From Rhipidocladum racemiflorum (taxonomy: Eukaryota; Streptophyta; Magnoliopsida; Poales; Poaceae), in NCBI GenBank assembly GCA_036346355.1, contig CM070583.1, forward strand, positions 744,001 to 808,000: a DNA stretch of 64,000 nt, read 5' to 3'. The translations under genes and the position numbers were made by a program. Shown here piece by piece: positions 35,786-48,041 of the stretch. Below the pieces are notes generated by a model. It searched no databases and was not told the origin of the DNA. It worked only from the letters and a program-made list of their open reading frames with translations. Numbering within the stretch: position 1 is the first letter of the stretch; each line of letters starts with the position of its first letter.

Positions 35786-37199
35786 TGCTCCCAGGATATG
35801 GAACTATGTTCCCACACACATACATACATACATACATACATATACCGGATTCCAAGGGAGAAAGAATAAGTTCAATTAATTAAGTAATATAGTCTGAACT
35901 CTTACCATAGATTGCGTCCTGTTAACGTGGAATGTTTCAGAAATGAAATGACTTTTATTTATCGTTGAACAACTCCAAACGTACAACAAGGAAGGGAAAG
36001 AAAAGTGGCCTCTTTGCCGTCATCTTCAAACTTGCACCTCGTGTTCAGTTCCATATATAATTAGCACTGAAAAAACAAACAACAAGAAGCAAACCGATCG
36101 ATCAAATTGAGCGGATATTAATTGGAAACATCTTTATTAGTTTTGTCGGTAACCGTGATCAAGTCCTGACCAAGTTAGTTGGGATCGATTAACTGGAACG
36201 ACATTGAATTAGTCGCTAGCTGGTTACTATTAGCCGGACCGCCACACCTAACGCGTTCGGATCTCAGGTCAGATCCAACCCGAGCAACGGGCCAAGATCT
36301 CTTGGGCTATCTCCCGATTATACCATGTTCTAATGATTAGTACTAGTACCCCTTGTATTTGCAGTAGTAATTAATTAACACTAGCAGCTGCACTGCATCT
36401 GCATCTGCAAAGAAAGAATTAACTGTGTTGTGTGTCTGTGTGGATCGATCGGTGCCTGTGTTTACGTCTGTGACAAGGAGCGGAGAGGAGAGGGAGAGAA
36501 GGCGACTGCTGCATGAGCATTGCCGACAAGAGGTAGCGTAGAGTCGAGACGTAGTAATTAGAAGATTGATTTTGCAATTGCATGCATGGTTTAATTAATT
36601 GCTCGTTTACCAGCAACGGCAAGCAAGGATCCTCTCTCGCATTTAATGACGCGATTCAGCCGCGTTGAAAAAACGCATTCATGGACGAGCTTAATCACCA
36701 CGTGGTACTAATTAAACTCTGAGTTGACATTTCAAGAATCAAAATATACTACTCTACAATCCAAGTGGGTTCTCTTTTCTCCTTGATCTATCTGTAATTA
36801 ATACTAGTATATATATTACAGCACATCTGCATCTTTAGTTTACATACTGTATATGTTTAATTCAGTGCATTGAGAATAATTTCGTGTTCATCTGATTACT
36901 TCGTGGGCATTAAAAAAAACACGAAAGTTAATAACTTCCTCATAAAAGGTAAACAATTTGTTGTTTCATACATGAAACTGAGATGATATTTGCATATATA
37001 AAGGTTTGGTAGGTGGTAGCCAAGCCCCTGGCTGGTTTCAGTCCCAGTTTTTCAGCTAAGTATAATAGCTGGGTGGAGTGGATCGATGCCTGCGCATATG
37101 ATAGATGCACCTGTCATTTGCATGAAAAATCCTCACCAAACTGAAACCTATCAATCGATCTCAACCCCATCTTTTCTTCTGCATCTTCTGGCCGTGCAC
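35786..37199. other. Intergenic, no gene seen
   Basis: A (CATA)n microsatellite lies at about 35817-35842. Otherwise AT-rich spacer. A GT-rich run near 36422-36440 is not a gene. Confidence 0.5.
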
Positions 37200-38065
37200 A
37201 CGTATACCCCAATTCCGTTAGTGTAAAGCTTAGTATAGCCTATGTGAAGTAAGTGATGGTATTAGTATCATGTTGCTTGTCTAAAGTGAGTTATAATAAT
37301 GTACTAGTTACATGCCCGTGCATTGCTACGAAAAGCAAAATTGATAACGAAAAATAAAGATTAAAAAATAAAAAAATCATTTCACAAGATCAAACATTTA
37401 TCTTTAACGCTTCGTTTCTTGCGAAAGCTGGCTAATTAAAGCAACGCTTCGTTTTTTGCGTATGGCAATTAAGCAGGGCAATTAATGACGTGGGTAGAAC
37501 TCACCACTGCCACCAACTGTTGCTTTATAATAGTAGAGATAATTCATTTTAGATTCAAACATAGCACATTCGGATTAACCCTTTTACACGAAGGAATGAC
37601 GGAAGTGTAAACGTGGTGTTATACATGTATGACCCGCCCCACGGTGGACTAAGTATTAAGCAGATTTTTGGCTAGAGTGTTACATAATGGTATCAGAACA
37701 TCAACCTTCGCCGCATGGACACGTGCGATAGAGGCGTCGGCATATGACGCATTACGTGCGTGGATCTTGGGTGGACACATGGTATGACATATGCGTCGAC
37801 ACTGGGCACACGGACATATACTGAGATGTGGTTTTAGGCATTTACCACGGTATGCTGCCAAGGATGTCAGCCCTTAAGGGGTGGTGAATGTAATACCCCG
37901 TCCGTTAGTGTGAAGGGTCATGTGGTCCATGTGGAGTGGTTGTAGGGTTAGTCACACATTACTTATCTAAAGTGTTGTAGTAGCACATAAAGTGCAAAGT
38001 GGTGTGTTATGCATATGTAGGCTCACCCTACCCTACCGTGGATTGGACATTAAGCGAATTTTGGA
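37200..38065 (+). mobile_element. TRIM-like miniature LTR retroelement, right LTR truncated
   Basis: Left LTR about 37200-37684 (about 249 bp once the Helitron inside it is removed). It is followed by a methionine-tRNA-type primer binding site TGGTATCAGAAC (37688-37699), a non-coding interior of about 190 bp, a purine tract AAGGGGTGGTGAA (37876-37888), and a right LTR starting TGTAATACCCCG at 37889. The LTRs are diverged but collinear (CCGTTAGTGT, TATCTAAAGTG, CGGTGGA and ATTAAGC in order). The right LTR breaks off at about 38065. Confidence 0.72.
37304..37539 (-). mobile_element. Non-autonomous Helitron, copy 2
   Basis: 236 bp on the - strand from TCTCTACTATTATAAAGC (37539) to the CTAG end (37304), inserted between A and T as Helitrons do, within the left LTR of the TRIM-like element. 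Confidence 0.88.
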
Positions 38066-38360
38066 TCAGCTGGGAGCAACTCCTGCCGATGCCCCCTTTT
38101 CTGATGTGGATGCCATGACAAGATTTAACGAATGGGAGCATCATGATGAAAAAGGGGAAGTTAATCGAGTATTGTGCTCGTTAAGTTTCCTTCGTGTCAA
38201 CTCTACACACGCATAGACATACCAGACCAGTACCATGTTTACGATTCAGAAGGCTCTCAAATTCTTGATGACAAGCATGGTGTAGCTTTTCATCCAAAAA
38301 AAACGAAAAGAAAACTAATACATACATACCTAGAAGCAGGAGAAATTACTGCTACATAAA
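38066..38360 (+). pseudogene. Unrecognised gene fragment beside the TRIM
   Basis: Coding-looking stretches: QLGATPADAPFSDVDAMTRF then NEWEHHDEKGEVN (38068-38168), and after a probable intron or gap DIPDQYHVYDSEGSQILDDK (about 38215-38278). They have a mixed, protein-like composition, unlike the AT-rich surroundings. The start coincides with the breakpoint of the right LTR, so the junction may be a rearrangement. I do not recognise the protein. Confidence 0.35.
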
Positions 38361-38937
38361 AATAGTAATTAACAATGCAACTGAAGGAAAAAACATGAAA
38401 ACCTAGTCTTTTTTTTCCAAACTAACGTTACGATTTGAAGATCGGAGAGAGTCGCCAGCAATAAATCTAGAAAGAGGAGAAAAACCAGTTGCCAAATGAC
38501 CTGCAGCAAGGGGCACTATTGGCGCAAGATTAGAAGAAAAAGGAGGAGGTTTGAGCTTGATTTTCCAGGTTATTAAGAGGGTCACATCTCAAGGTTAGGT
38601 AATATCCTTACCTCAAAAAATGGGGTAGGTAGTATCCGGCCTGTGGAAGCATTGCGCTAGCCTTGATTTCCTGCAGAGTAATAAATCTAGAAAAGTTAAC
38701 TTTGATAATTAGCCAGGATTGGAAATAAACCAAACCAATTGCTCACAAGGATTTCTTACAACAATGCGCGTCGAGCACTCCCAGGTTGCAACTTCCGTTG
38801 ATGCTAAATCCCTTGCTTGTATGCATGACAAGAAAAATAAGCTTATTATCATCGATATTACATGTAGCAATCGGCATCGCAATTCGCGGCTGTCAACTGA
38901 TGCGTGATCTGAAATGATGTCTCGGAAGCTATAGGGG
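38361..38937. other. Intergenic, no gene seen
   Basis: Short ORFs only. Nothing with family resemblance. Confidence 0.45.
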
Positions 38938-40155
38938 CAGGGTTCACCTTCTCTTTTTATCAGGGAAATTCCAGGGTCCACCGGTACCGATTTTCTTAGA
39001 AAATCGGTAGAAAATCGTGGAAAACCGGATGAAATTTAGAATCAAACCATTTGAAAGCCGAAGGTCAATTAGTAGCAACGGCGCAAGAAAATCGGGCGAT
39101 TTTGTAAGAAAATCGGTCGATTAGTACCGATTATCGGGATAATTGGAAGGAAAATCGGCAAACTTGATATAGATAGAAAACTAATTCGTAAAATTGCAAA
39201 AAAAAAAAAAATCAGAAAAAGGTAAGGATATATATATATGGGAAAATAGAACAAAATTTTGGCATAACCTTTGCTATATTTTAGTCAATCTCAAGTTGTA
39301 AAATGCAATGCAACAATAACACCTCACTTATAACAATTCGTTTGAAATACCATTTACATATCAATCCAATAAGTTCACATCTCAGTATGAATGGCATATG
39401 ACATTTGAAAGCAATATTTGTCATGAAAAAAGAATGTTCACATGATGCTGTGTTCCATCGTCGTTCCATTGTCACACATATGCCATGTTCAACCTACATA
39501 AGCATTACGGTAGTATAAATTAAGTCGCAATGAAATGAAACATACAAATAAAACAATACCTTCGTGGCTACTGGTGGTATTGTTGGGTGTACACTTGGTT
39601 CGCCATGTTGTACTCATCTGTCGACATGAGTGCTAATCCTCGTGTAGATAACAACTCTGCCTTTGTATTCATGAGTGCTAATCGGGCCATATCGACAGAA
39701 AATCGGGCCTTACCGCGCGATTTCCTGTGTCGGAGCGCAGAAAGGCGGTCGCCGGCGGCGGCGACTGCAGCTTCTCGACTCTTCTCTGCTTTCTCGATGA
39801 CCAACAGAACTTGATCGGAAACGCTCAAGTCCTCATAAATAGCTAATGGGCTTTAGTAAATCAGCCCAATACTATTTCATGTCATAGTGATTTTCTTTTT
39901 TTTCTCTCTAATTCCGGTTTTAGCTCAAAAAATGTATCATAAAGTCGGTTTTTTATCTAAATTTTATCCCAAATGATACAAACTTATTAATACTAATTTT
40001 AGCTAGCATTTGGACAAATTTTCTCAAATTTTCCAAAATTTTTGAATTCAAATTTGAATCTCACCGGTTTTCCTCACGGCTTTGAATTTCTTACCTCACC
40101 GATTCAACCGATTTTCCCGATTTCCTCGCGATTATCTGCGATTTTTGAAACCCTG
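38938..40155. mobile_element. hAT element, CAGGGTT group, second copy
   Basis: 1218 bp with ends CAGGGTTCACC and, reversed, CAGGGTTTCAAA, flanked by the perfect 8-bp duplication TATAGGGG (38930-38937, 40156-40163). Subterminal repeats of AAAATCGG and CCGATTTT face each other. A GC-rich open stretch on the - strand (39828-39568, starts MSVSDQVLLVIEKAEKSREA) may be a captured exon. It shows no transposase motif. Confidence 0.9.
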
Positions 40156-40163
40156 TATAGGGG

Positions 40164-42094
40164 TGTTTGGCAGAACTCCAGCTCTACCAAATTCTTGAAG
40201 TTGGTGGAGCTCGGTATTTCTAGCTCTATCAAATTTATAGAGCTGAAGCTATGGGTATACTATATTTTAGAATAAAATTATAAACTTAAGTCACTTTATT
40301 TCAGTCTACAAGTTTCAGTTCTGAGGTGGAACTAGGATCTGAAGCTAAACAAGACCAAGTCAGGTGAGCTTCTGAAGACATTTCTTTCGGAAACCCGTGC
40401 GAGCTTGCAGTTTTGCAGGTCATGGTTCTTTTCTCTTTTCCTGCAACACATCCTGATCTCCACGGACTCAAGAATTGACATGCCAACCTCTCAACCTTTC
40501 ACGGGGATCATGTGACCAATTTAGCCAAGAAAGCAAAAACTTTCGATTCGCGACGTCATCAGTTGAGTTTTCACCGATTTATGGGAGAGAGAGCTGACCT
40601 TAGCTCAGCCGCGGCAACGTGTGCCACATGTGGCAATGAATAGATTCTTTTTAGACGATGATGGAAGAATATATTATTAATTTTATCGGTCGTGAGATAT
40701 ACGTAGTCCGAAATTTATTACAGAGTTACAGCTAAAAAAGACTGTCGAAATGAAATTCATAACTAGATGCCAAAGCAAGAAAAAGTTTGCAACGATCAAT
40801 GAAAATATTGAAGAAAAACACTCAAGCTTCGGAGTCTTCTTTGAAATCTCCATCCATGTCCGATGAAGAGGTATCTAGACACGGCATATAGACAACTGCA
40901 TGCCATTGAAATCATCTTCAGATCCTCCGAACATTGCAGTACAGACCATAAGCGCAACCAATTGATTCACAAATAAATAACCTGCAACGGATTAGACAGT
41001 TGTTTGTTATCAAAGACGACATCATTTCGGCATAACCAAAGGAACCAACACAAAGCGGCCCATCCAATTAAATATTGAGCCTTTTAACTCCTTTTCAAAA
41101 CCCATTAGCCAAGTTCCTAGCTAACATATGAATAGATTATAGATATATATGTTGTCAGGTAGTGATCCAACCGATCATTGAATAGCAAGTTCTAATTACT
41201 TCTAGTAAACTTAACTACAAGCCTGTTTGTTTGAAATGGAAGAAAGAAAGAAAAAAGAACTACAAGCTTGATTGTTTGGAATGGAAGAAAGAACAAAAGA
41301 ATAGTAGACAAGACTGCAACTGGTTAGTGGTTACTGTCCTCTAGATGTAACAGAAACACAGTGAAGACTTGTAGATTCCAGCGGAAGAGAACGAAAGGAA
41401 GGTAAGAGAGATACGTAGACACGAATGGATAACAAGCTCTCTCATTTCCGAATCTGTGCGGTTGACAAATCGCAGCAATGGCACCATCAGAAACAATTCA
41501 GCAAGGCATGACGAAATCTCTGAACAAATTGCAGGAGAATGCATCATCTTCAGACATGTCCCTTTTAAAAAACTGATTTATTTCTGCTGACGATAGATAT
41601 GCAAGAGCATAAACACGTGGGAAGGGAAGCTGCTGCTATTGATTTCGTTGGGAACAAGGAAATTGATCGGTGTTGGCGTTCTTTGCAAGGAAGTCCAGTT
41701 GAGCAGATGAATGTTCAGAAGAAGCATTTCAACAGCGAGAAGCGTCTAGTTCAATGTACAACACTTGTTCTGCCCTGGTGTTAACACGACCACCGTTGCT
41801 TGTGCCGTATTCTCCGAATACCAAAGGTCAGCAAGTCTTTACTGGTAAACTATACTAGTAGTTCAGAAGCCCAAAACATGGAGCTAAGAGCTTGATGAAT
41901 CTGGAATTTGGATGTAAATTCAGACGGTGAAAACGTTGAGTTAAAGGTCGTGGTAGGTAACTTCTTCTGAGTCATCATGTTTTCCTGTCCATACGAAGGA
42001 AATGAGTATGTGATTTTCCAAATTGGAGAATCGAATTGAAGAAGTCCTTTTTTGCCCGGCCTACCTAATCGTTTCGTATAATCGGAATTAATTA
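40164..42094. other. Intergenic, no gene seen
   Basis: The start (GTGTTTGGCAGAACTCCAGC) resembles the end of a Tourist-like MITE, with a possible partner near 40354. A near-tandem pair of about 40 bp (CAAGC.TG.TTGTTTG.AATGGAAGAA type) lies at about 41219-41295. No gene. Confidence 0.4.
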
Positions 42095-42792
42095 CTCCCT
42101 CAGTTTAGAAAATGTACGGTCAATTTTTTTAAAAAATTTAGCTATTCATATCTTTTTAAATATTTAGATTGGATGGATGAAAACCATGTGTAGATTCGTC
42201 TCAAAACATACTTTCGTAATATTATAATTGAATTAGATCTTTTAAATATATCTATTATAGTATTAAAGTAGAGGAAAAAGAAGACACCATGTTCGCTCTT
42301 AAGACTAGAAATTTCCACATTAATCGGAGGAAAAAAAGATCTACACCATTTATCGTGGTGGATTCAGATTATAACGATCTAAGTTAAAAGAAAGAGTGTG
42401 TATTGCATAATACAGGATCTAGATTATAACGATCTAAATTAAAAAAAAAAAGATCGTTTATATCATTTAGATTACACAAATAGCTAAAAAAATTTGAAAT
42501 TGGATTCCATACGATAACGGTTTAGTTTAAAAAAAAGAGTTCAAAATCTTCACCACTTATTTTGGTGGGACCAGATTATAATGGTGCATATTAATCTATA
42601 TAGATATTAGAGTTATATAAAAAATACACAATTATAGAAAATATAGTTATATATCAAAGATAGTTATCATAATATCTAGCCGTGCAATTGCGCGGGTAAA
42701 TTTGCTAGTTACATTAGAAATTAGTGGTCAAAGTTGAGTTATAAGAACCATATCAATGTCTAAAACACTACTAACAGGCAAATTCGAGAGAG
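42095..42792. mobile_element. Stowaway MITE split by a Helitron
   Basis: TA|CTCCCTCAGTTTAG at the left and GAGAGAG|TA at the right. Without the inserted 458 bp the element is 240 bp, the same length as the Stowaway at 28970. Confidence 0.75.
42251..42708 (+). mobile_element. Non-autonomous Helitron, second family
   Basis: 458 bp from TCTATTATAGTATTAAAG to a 3' hairpin (GCCGTGCAATTGCGCGGG) and TTTGCTAG, inserted between A (42250) and T (42709). The sister MITE at 35569 shows the same site uninterrupted (AAATATATTATAATAAAAA). Confidence 0.88.
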
Positions 42793-43012
42793 TACAGGAA
42801 CTGAACAAGCAGAGGGAGGAAACCATACATCACACGACCCAGACATGAGAGGAAGAAAACATTAATAGGTGTATGCAATGTAATGTGATTTCCAGCTTCG
42901 ACAGGTTGAGCGTACAAAGTACAGAGAACAAGCTCCAGCTCCACCGGGTCCAATCTGGCGATAAGCGCCGGACGTGGCATCGTTTGTGATGCACGAGCTA
43001 ACACCGATTGAT

Positions 43013-46000
43013 TTATTCTTCCTCGTCCGATCCGTCTGCAGAGCCGTCCTTGAGATGCAGGTGCTTCTCCCTCCTCTGGAACTCGGTCAGGCCTTTCCCG
43101 CTCCCAGTGACACCGACCTTACCTCTGTGATCATCCGGTGACTTGAAGATGCTCTCCTTTTTGCGACCGGAAAAGAATCCCACCTGAAAGCAAACCACCA
43201 AAACTGACGGAGCGTAAGCGCCTATTATGTTGAATCAAAAGGAGGTAGCTTTCTATAGTAATAAGTAAGGCGCTATACTGCTGTGACCAAGAAAACCAGG
43301 GTTCGCACGCTTTGTTGGGGGTACTTTTCGCCATTATAATGTGAAAGTTTGGAGGATGTGTTGGTAGTTTGATATTTAGGTTTCACTGCCTTCTGGAGTA
43401 ACTTCAAAGAAGGGTGCCCTAGCCAAGTTAGAGCAGGAGGGGACAGAGCTAGCACCTTTTTAGCTTTCCCTTTGGTTGTTTGAAACTGCTGCCATGCATT
43501 TTGCCGCTTATTTTGTGCAAGTTCTATTTGCTCAAAGCGGGCTTTTGACTTGAAAGCATGGATCTTCTTACGTTTCGCAGCTTTCTGCAGATACAGAAGT
43601 CAGTCAGAACACATTACCCCACAGATGTAGCTTAAACAAAAACTATAAGGCACACTATTTGCATGCATTGCATGATCACAAGAATTCTGTATCTGAAAGT
43701 ACAAACGAGAATGCACTTGCTACTTGAGGCTTGCATTATGTAAAGAACATATGACAAAGAGGGCGCTCATTCCAACGGGACAAGATGACTAGGTGAACAC
43801 CACAAGATATAATATGGAAACTAAATGAGACTTGTCGTAAGCTATACATACTTGTGTGTAACAAATATCTGGCATCCAATCCTCAAAGTGAGTAGCAGTC
43901 AACTTTGTTTCATTGAGGGCAAAAAAAAAGGTATATGTATCTCTATAGCTCGAAGACCACATGCTGAGTGGTAGCACAAAGTGGAGATATTCAACTTAAC
44001 TTGCAGTTGTAAATATATTGAAGAAAATACTAATTCACTTACCACGTCTTCAGGATCATTTGGATCGATACGAAGTTTGGTGGGTAAGCTACGCATCTGA
44101 AAGTCAGAGGTTGCTGCTTGTTCAATTTTCCTTTTTATTGCCATTTTGGTAGCTTCAGCTTCCTTTTCAGCTTGTCGCAAAGCATCAGCAGCTTCCTCCT
44201 CAAGTGGCCTGACATTAGCAGGGTCCACCTATATAAGGCAGCAAAATTAACAGTTTGCACACATGACAAACAGGAAATAAGTAAAAGGCAGTTTGGTTTC
44301 CACTTTCCACAGCTGAAAGGACTGGTATATAAATCAAAGCCACTGTTCCGCTCATAACACTACATAATCACATTCCAGATTGAATTTAGGATATTATGAG
44401 TGGCAATTTGGCCCATAAAACAGAAGATACAGAAGCTAGCCATAATGCAATGTGCCAATGGCAATTAAAAGTCAAGAAAATACACGTAAAAATGAACTCT
44501 TTTTAGGACAACTAAATGGATCCTGAACAGGAATAAATTTTACAGGGTGAAATAAAACAGGACGATAGATGCAGCTACAATAATGTCACCAGAAAAACTT
44601 TTAGCTGCAGGATAAGTCTGCAGATGGAAGTGTATTTGATGCATTGGTGGCAACTCAAATCACTTCTGTAATAGGGGAAAACACCATGGTGGCAATATAT
44701 ATCTGTTGTGTGACAATCACGAATATGCAAATTTGCAGCCTAATCACATTAGTACTATATGAAAATGTTTGCATTTTTTATAGTGAACTGTCAAAGATAG
44801 AGAATTAGATGTAAAGAAGTAGCATTCAGCCATATGACCAAACATGAGCATACCTCTTCCTTGTTTTCCCAGCCCTCGTAGCTTACATAATAGCCGTTTG
44901 GTGTCAGAGCTTCAACTGTTGCATTGTACCTAACAATTCAGCTAATCAAACATATTGTAAAGGAAATATATACAAAAAACACTTGCAACCAGACATAGGT
45001 ACATCAAAAGAAACTTACCACTCCCCATCTTCACTCCACACAGCTTGCACTTTACTCCCAACTGCAAACATCTGATGGGATTGTGAGAGGTCATCCAGCG
45101 CCTAACACCAGATGAAATATGTCAGTACAATGATACACTTAAGGAGATCACAAGTTCTCTTGTAATTTCTAGATGACTAATCCAAATGTAAAAATTTCAC
45201 ATACTCTGCTAGTATGTGGAATAGTTGACATACAGTGTTGTCCTACACAGCTAACAAGAGTAAAGGTTCAACGTGGTGCATTCAAAAAATGTAGAGAAAT
45301 GTAATAAAGAACAAAACTACCTCTGACTGCACTCCGCTCGAATATGTTGGCGGTGATAGACCTACATCATTCTGGGCACTCTCACTTTGATTTGCAGTTG
45401 CCAAAAGCTCTTCAGTTAATGTAATAACCTGCAATTGTCGTGGAAAATTACATTCAGCACAATAAACAAAACCAACCTCCCAAAATCATTAAATCTCGCC
45501 ATATTTTGTGATTCAAACTTAGAACAGCAGCATCGACACCCAAAATCGGAAGGAGGTACTCTACCATGAGACACAAACCTGCAATCAATCAAGATAATGG
45601 GTAATGGACAACTTTGAAGCCATGGAATTTTACATGTAGTGTTCATTACTATTAATACGGTTGGTCAGATGGTTCCCTACCATTGTCATAATCAACATTC
45701 TCACCTTTCAAGGTTACAGTAAAATCTAAATGCCCCAAAAATAAATCCACTGTTGCAAGCTGCCTTTTCATGCTACCTTGCTGGGCATGTCTCCTTGTAA
45801 CAAAGAAGAGAAAGGGATTGATAGCAATTGGCCCCAAAAACAAAGAAAAAAAGCAAGGATCCTTTTGTAGAAATCATTAACTCATACTAGCATCAGAGTA
45901 ACAGAAACGGCATCTGATAATTGGCTGCCATACACAAGCACACAGCATCATACAATAGAACATGCAGGATAACTCACCTCATGAAGCTCCTTTTCCATAT

Positions 46001-47012
46001 CAAGATATTCAGAAATTCCAACGTCATCCTTTTTCTCCTTGATAAGTTTCCTAACCTGCAATATAAGGACAAAAGATTACCCACAGTGTACATGAATTGA
46101 ATTGCTCAAAAGATTCACAAAGTGAATTTGGTGAATGTGATGGGTAAAAATAAAAAGGATGAAGCACGAAACTGCAGTGAGAACAAGGTGAGACTAGCGG
46201 TTGATCTGTGTTCTGTACACTGATCAGTGATCACTGATTGCATCCTAAAGTGAAGTGACATGGTATTGCGCATCCTTGCTAATTTTAGACAGACCAAAAT
46301 AGGGCGTCATATAAGTTGCTAGACGATGATCCTATCGTTTGTCAATCCAACTCCTGAGAGCAGGGTTGACAAAACCGTTTCGAGGTGGAAAATCGAACCC
46401 AGCTCGGCTTTGGTTTTTCGCGAAAATCGTCAAAAACCGAAGATTTTTGAAACCGAGCGTTTGAACAAAAAAAATTCAAATCAGATTTTAAAAAAACAAA
46501 AAGATGCTCACCTGTAAGGATATATATACACAGTGAAATTGAACAAAATTTGAACTTCCGAACAGATTGCAGATATAACCCAATAGATGAGGCTAAGCAC
46601 GAACCCACGAACTCCCCAAATGCAACAGCTGACACCAGTGCAAACAAAGTCTTCAAAACTTGGCTGCAGATACGCGCTTAGCGTAGAGGGGAAAGAAACT
46701 AACCATGAATACGAATTAATATATATATAAACAAAACCCTAGAATCAGACACTCGAACAGCATCCGAAACCTAATCTCTAAAGAAGCAGCACCCAAAGCC
46801 CACAAATTAAAGAGCACACGGCTGCGTCCGCTGGAAGAAAACGATCGCAAGAACACACAACGCTTCAGAGGAAAAACAATGGAGAGAAATCGCCAGAAAA
46901 GAAAGGAGGGGATTAGACGCGAAACCGAGAGATGAGAGAGAGAGACCTCGCGGAGCTGTTCCTTGTAGGTGGAGAGATTGGAGGCGAGCTCCTCCACGCT
47001 CAGATCCTCCAT
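43013..47012 (-). CDS. Tudor-domain splicing factor, SMNDC1/SPF30 type
   Basis: Eight coding exons on the - strand: 47012-46947, 46055-45978, 45428-45321, 45101-45019, 44929-44854, 44228-44043, 43584-43456 and 43183-43013 (TAA); 298 residues in one frame. The N-terminus is helical (MEDLSVEELASNLSTYKEQL). The Tudor domain lies near residues 90-140 (VGSKVQAVWSEDGEWYNATV, then GYYVSYEGWENKEEVDPANV), with aromatic residues for methyl-arginine binding. A charged linker follows, then a basic KAAKRKKIHAFKSKARFEQI segment with NKRQNAWQQF. The tail SIFKSPDDHRGKVGVTGSGK, ending in acidic DGSDEEE, matches the family. Known role: binding dimethyl-arginine on Sm proteins during spliceosome assembly in the nucleus. 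Intron 1 holds a hAT fragment. Confidence 0.94.
46361..46500. mobile_element. Fragment of a CAGGGTT-group hAT element in an intron
   Basis: Starts CAGGGTTGACAAAACCG and shares AAAACCG and CGCGAAAA words with the ends of 33643-34633. No right end or target duplication, so it is truncated. It lies in intron 1 of the SPF30-type gene. Confidence 0.65.
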
Positions 47013-47342
47013 GGCTGCCACTCCCTCTCCGATGCTCTCTCTCTCTCTCTCTCTCTCTCCCCTCGCCTCGATCCCCGATTCGACTCGTCCGTGCTCTGGT
47101 CCTCGCGTTTGATTTCTTTGGGGAAAGGTAAGAAGAAGAATACGAGGCCGAGTCGTTCCACGTGGGCCCGGCCATACACGCGGAAACTTCCAGCCCATTT
47201 TTGTAAGAGACGAGAGCCCACGGAGCCCATTTTTCAAGGAGTGCTTAGGGGCTTAAAACCAACTTCAGCTTCCAAAAAACTAAAACATCCTCTAAAATAG
47301 CTCAACTTTTAAGTGATTTTTGTATAATCTAAAAGTCATATA
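47013..47342 (-). promoter_or_regulatory. Leader and promoter side of the SPF30-type gene
   Basis: A pure (CT)n run on the + strand (about 47034-47058, GA on the transcribed sense) lies directly upstream of the ATG in the probable 5' UTR. No TATA box was assigned. Confidence 0.45.
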
Positions 47343-47605
47343 TCTCTACTATTCTAAAGCACCACTTGGTGGCAGTGGTCCATTCTACACGTCATTAATT
47401 GCCCTGTTTAATTGCTCTACTTAATTGCCCTGCTTAATTGCCCTACGCAAAAAAACGAAGCGTTGCTTTAATTAGCCAGCTTTCGCAAGAAACGAAGCGT
47501 TAAAGATAGATGTTTGATCTTGTAAAATAATTTTTTTTTATTTTTTAATCTTTATTTTTCGTTATCAATTTTGTTTTTCGTAGCAACGCACGGGCATGTA
47601 GCTAG
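47343..47605 (+). mobile_element. Non-autonomous Helitron, copy 3, both ends intact
   Basis: 263 bp, TCTCTACTATTCTAAAGC to GCATGTAGCTAG, inserted between A (47342) and T (47606). The ends fit the published grass Helitron termini (5' TCTMTAYTAMYHNW; 3' GCACG-containing end with CTAG) as I remember them. An internal TTAATTGCCCTG-type unit is repeated about four times near 47395-47450. Confidence 0.92.
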
Positions 47606-48041
47606 TAAAAACTGAAAACTGAGTTAAATCTTCTGTTTCAGCTTACTCATGAGAGAATTTAGTTTTTTCTTTTGTCAAACGGTCTCTTATAAAAAAGCTC
47701 AAACTACTTTTCAACCCAAAAAACTAAAAAAACAGTTTTGAAAATGCACTGGCTCACTGGCTCACTGCACTGCACAAGTTGCTAGCTCCGAATTGCCAGC
47801 TGATAAAATGCAGGATAATGACGATTTTCTGGCTGACGATTTAATCCAAACGGGGTAAAAGATCCCTGCCTTGCCCATTCGCTATACTTGATCACAGGAG
47901 AAAGAAAGAAAGAAACACTTCTTCAACTGCCTACATTATTCTGAATTTCTGACCGGACTGGTTTCAGTTAATCCCGGTATTTATCTCCTTTTTTGCGACC
48001 TATGTGACGCCTACTCATTTCATGTACATACGGGCACACGG
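47606..48041. other. Short intergenic spacer
   Basis: Separates the SPF30-type promoter from the 3' end of the methylesterase gene; both genes are on the - strand. No gene. Confidence 0.5.

Noticed and set aside
41341..41547. Small - strand ORF in the spacer before the SPF30-type gene
   Set aside because: No homology, no splice context, and AT-rich surroundings with many equal-sized random ORFs.
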